The notes under the pieces are model-generated. The model saw only the letters and a list, made by a program, of their open reading frames with translations, was not told where the DNA came from and ran no database searches. A DNA stretch of 64,000 bases from Tardiphaga sp. P9-11 (GTDB lineage: Bacteria > Pseudomonadota > Alphaproteobacteria > Rhizobiales > Xanthobacteraceae): contig NZ_NPKQ01000001.1 in NCBI RefSeq assembly GCF_008329525.1, positions 1,054,001 through 1,118,000 on the forward strand, written 5' to 3'. The translations under genes were made by a program, and so were the position numbers. Below, piece after piece: positions 62,422 to 64,000 of the stretch; positions within the stretch are counted from its first letter, which is position 1, and every line of letters starts with the position of its first letter.

Positions 62422-63957
62422 ATGGTCGATCATCAAAGGAACAGGCATCAAAGAGGTGTAGCCCACGTGAACGGCTCGGAGGCTGACGAACGTTTCCCGT
62501 TTGGCGGCGGTGAAAATGGCGCTCTTATTCGTGCGCTCGATTGGTCGAACACTAGCTTGGGGCCAATCTCTGAGTGGCCTGAAAGCCTGAAGACCACGGT
62601 TGGCATATTGCTGCGCTCACCAATCCCCATCGTGCTCCTGTGGGGGCCAGACGGCATCATGATCTACAATGACGCCTACTCAATTTTTGCAGGAGGCCGT
62701 CATCCCCTCCTGTTTGGGTCTAAAGTGCGGGAAGGTTGGCCTGAGGTCGCGGACTTCAACGACCAGGTGATGAAGGTGGGCTTGAGTGGGGATACGCTTT
62801 CTTACCGCAATCAAGAGCTAACACTTCATCGCTCAGGCGTTCCCGAGCAAGTCTGGATGAACCTCGATTACAGCCCCGTGCTGGGCGAAGATGGTCGTCC
62901 GGAAGGCGTTCTCGCTATTGTCGTGGAAACGACGCAACAGGTTTTGGCGGAGCGTGCTTTAGCGAAAGCCGAGGAGCGATTGCGCCAAGCTCTGAACGCT
63001 TCCGGGATGGTGGGTACATTCGCTTGGCATGTGCAGTCCGACACCTTCTATTCCGATGCTCGATTTGCGGAAATGTTCTCGGTCGATCCTGCCAAAGGAG
63101 ATGAGGGAGCGCCGTTGTCGGAGTACTATGCGGGCATTCATCCCGAGGATGCCCAACGGGTCGCTGACGCTGTCAACCGCACCGTAGTCACCCGAGAGAA
63201 GTATGTGCAAGAATACCGGGTATTACGAAAGGATGGAAATATCCGCTGGGTCGAAGCGCGTGGCGAGTGCTTGTATAGCGCGGACGGTAAGCCGGATCGC
63301 TTCGTTGGCGTGGTGGTGGACGTAACCAATCAGAAGAATGCGCAAGAGCGTCAACAGTTGCTTGCTCGGGAAGCGGATCACCGAGTAAAGAACATTTTCG
63401 CCAATTTCCACTCAATGATTAGTCTCAGTGTTCGGTCTGCCGGAAGCCCGAAGGAGATGGCCCATGCTCTTCGTGGTCGATTGGACGCGCTCTTGCGGGC
63501 CAAGGACCTTGTCCGTCCTGGTATCATGGGCACAGAGCACGAAAGCGAGCAGACAACGATTGATGCGCTCGTGCGCACAGTGTTGCATCCCTATGAAGAT
63601 GGCTCCCCAGACCGCATTGTCCTGGAAGGACCTGATGTGCCTGTCGGAGCGAAGGCCGTAACGGGCCTTGCTTTAGTGTTGCACGAGACCGCGACGAATG
63701 CTGTCAAGTATGGGGCTCTCTCTCGGCCGGATGGCTCTATTCGCGTTACATGGGGCACCACCGATAACGACTTCCGTCTTGAGTGGAACGAAATTGGCGG
63801 CCCGGAAATAGATGAGAAACCGCAGGCTCGCGGCTTTGGCAGCATTCTTAGCGAGCGCAGTGTGACCGGTGAACTGGGAGGCCAGATCGAGCACGATTGG
63901 CGGCGAAATGGCCTTAGGCTGAAGTTGAGCATACCGTTGGAACGACTCGCAGTCTGA
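62422..63957 (+). CDS. HWE-family PAS sensor histidine kinase
   Basis: A 511-residue soluble sensor kinase. Two PAS domains (about residues 50-170 and 185-305; the second has the PAC-like IRWVEARGECLYSADGKPDR) precede the HWE/HisKA_2-type phosphoacceptor READHRVKNIFANFHSMISL (His about 320). The ATPase includes LALVLHETATNAVKYGALSR and ends in GGQIEHDWRRNGLRLKLSIP; Asn and Gly boxes are of HWE type with few G-boxes. No membrane helix is present. The ATG at 62422 follows GGAATTGGAAG. The codons are less GC-rich than in the rest of the window, suggesting acquisition by transfer. Its partner regulator is outside the window. Confidence 0.92.
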   Translation: MVDHQRNRHQRGVAHVNGSEADERFPFGGGENGALIRALDWSNTSLGPISEWPESLKTTVGILLRSPIPIVLLWGPDGIMIYNDAYSIFAGGRHPLLFGSKVREGWPEVADFNDQVMKVGLSGDTLSYRNQELTLHRSGVPEQVWMNLDYSPVLGEDGRPEGVLAIVVETTQQVLAERALAKAEERLRQALNASGMVGTFAWHVQSDTFYSDARFAEMFSVDPAKGDEGAPLSEYYAGIHPEDAQRVADAVNRTVVTREKYVQEYRVLRKDGNIRWVEARGECLYSADGKPDRFVGVVVDVTNQKNAQERQQLLAREADHRVKNIFANFHSMISLSVRSAGSPKEMAHALRGRLDALLRAKDLVRPGIMGTEHESEQTTIDALVRTVLHPYEDGSPDRIVLEGPDVPVGAKAVTGLALVLHETATNAVKYGALSRPDGSIRVTWGTTDNDFRLEWNEIGGPEIDEKPQARGFGSILSERSVTGELGGQIEHDWRRNGLRLKLSIPLERLAV

Positions 63958-64000
63958 AGGTGCATAAGCTCAGACGATCCAGTTAGATCAGCCAGCGACG

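Overview
The window reads as a chromosomal segment of a GC-rich alphaproteobacterium of the Bradyrhizobium/Rhodopseudomonas/Afipia group (Nitrobacteraceae). This is inferred from the conserved blocks ispH-thrB-rnhA and bdhA-adc, an NdvA-type glucan exporter, a DUF1013 (TrcR) regulator, an ActS/RegB-type kinase, and intergenic repeats of the kind scattered through those genomes. I recognise no rRNA or tRNA gene, CRISPR array, insertion sequence or prophage. About 58 protein genes are supported. Most of the many other open frames are antisense shadows of GC-rich genes.

Layout. 1-11.8 kb: the end of a SUKH-fold gene, trcR, the ispH-thrB-rnhA operon, a peroxiredoxin, a DUF924 protein, fadD, a D,D-carboxypeptidase with a long Ala/Lys/Pro tail, the ndvA-like exporter and an orphan ABC binding protein. 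12-17.7 kb: small exported proteins, a HisE-like protein, a YqaA-type membrane protein, a TetR/GST pair with two matching operators, a nitronate monooxygenase and a thioesterase. 17.7-22.4 kb: a two-domain KaiC-like ATPase overlapping a hybrid histidine kinase, then two small genes. 22.5-31.9 kb: a Pit phosphate transporter, a patatin phospholipase, 3-hydroxybutyrate dehydrogenase and acetoacetate decarboxylase, a CorA/ZntB transporter, an OprB porin, an LLM oxidoreductase and an alpha/beta hydrolase. 32-39 kb: a Tat-exported clan GH-A-like protein, an MFS transporter, and an AraC regulator divergent from an autotransporter. 39.1-45.1 kb: a catabolic cassette of M20 amidohydrolase, GntR regulator, TRAP transporter and DapA-family enzyme, with a palindrome lying over the TRAP promoter. 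45.2-51.8 kb: small charged proteins, a Ni/Co transporter, a frameshifted class II aldolase, a persulfide dioxygenase-rhodanese fusion, a DUF938 methyltransferase and an MFS transporter. 51.8-64 kb: a Lon-N/ClpA-N fusion with no ATPase, actS, an ABC exporter, phaZ, a YgjP-type metalloprotease, PBP1A, about 1.1 kb of repeat-rich noncoding DNA, and an HWE-family histidine kinase whose composition differs from the rest.

Functional links. Polyhydroxybutyrate turnover is represented twice, by bdhA/adc and by phaZ, which carries a CTGC-N4-GCAG site resembling PhaR targets. Envelope functions recur (PBP1A, carboxypeptidase, NdvA, porin, autotransporter). The most unusual gene is the 407-residue Lon-N/ClpA-N protein at 51842-53065. 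It joins two substrate- or adaptor-binding domains of AAA+ proteases but has no motor or protease, and it sits directly downstream of actS, where an actR response regulator gene would be expected. Other points worth following are the KaiC/kinase pair, the operators flanking the GST promoter, and the aldolase frameshift.
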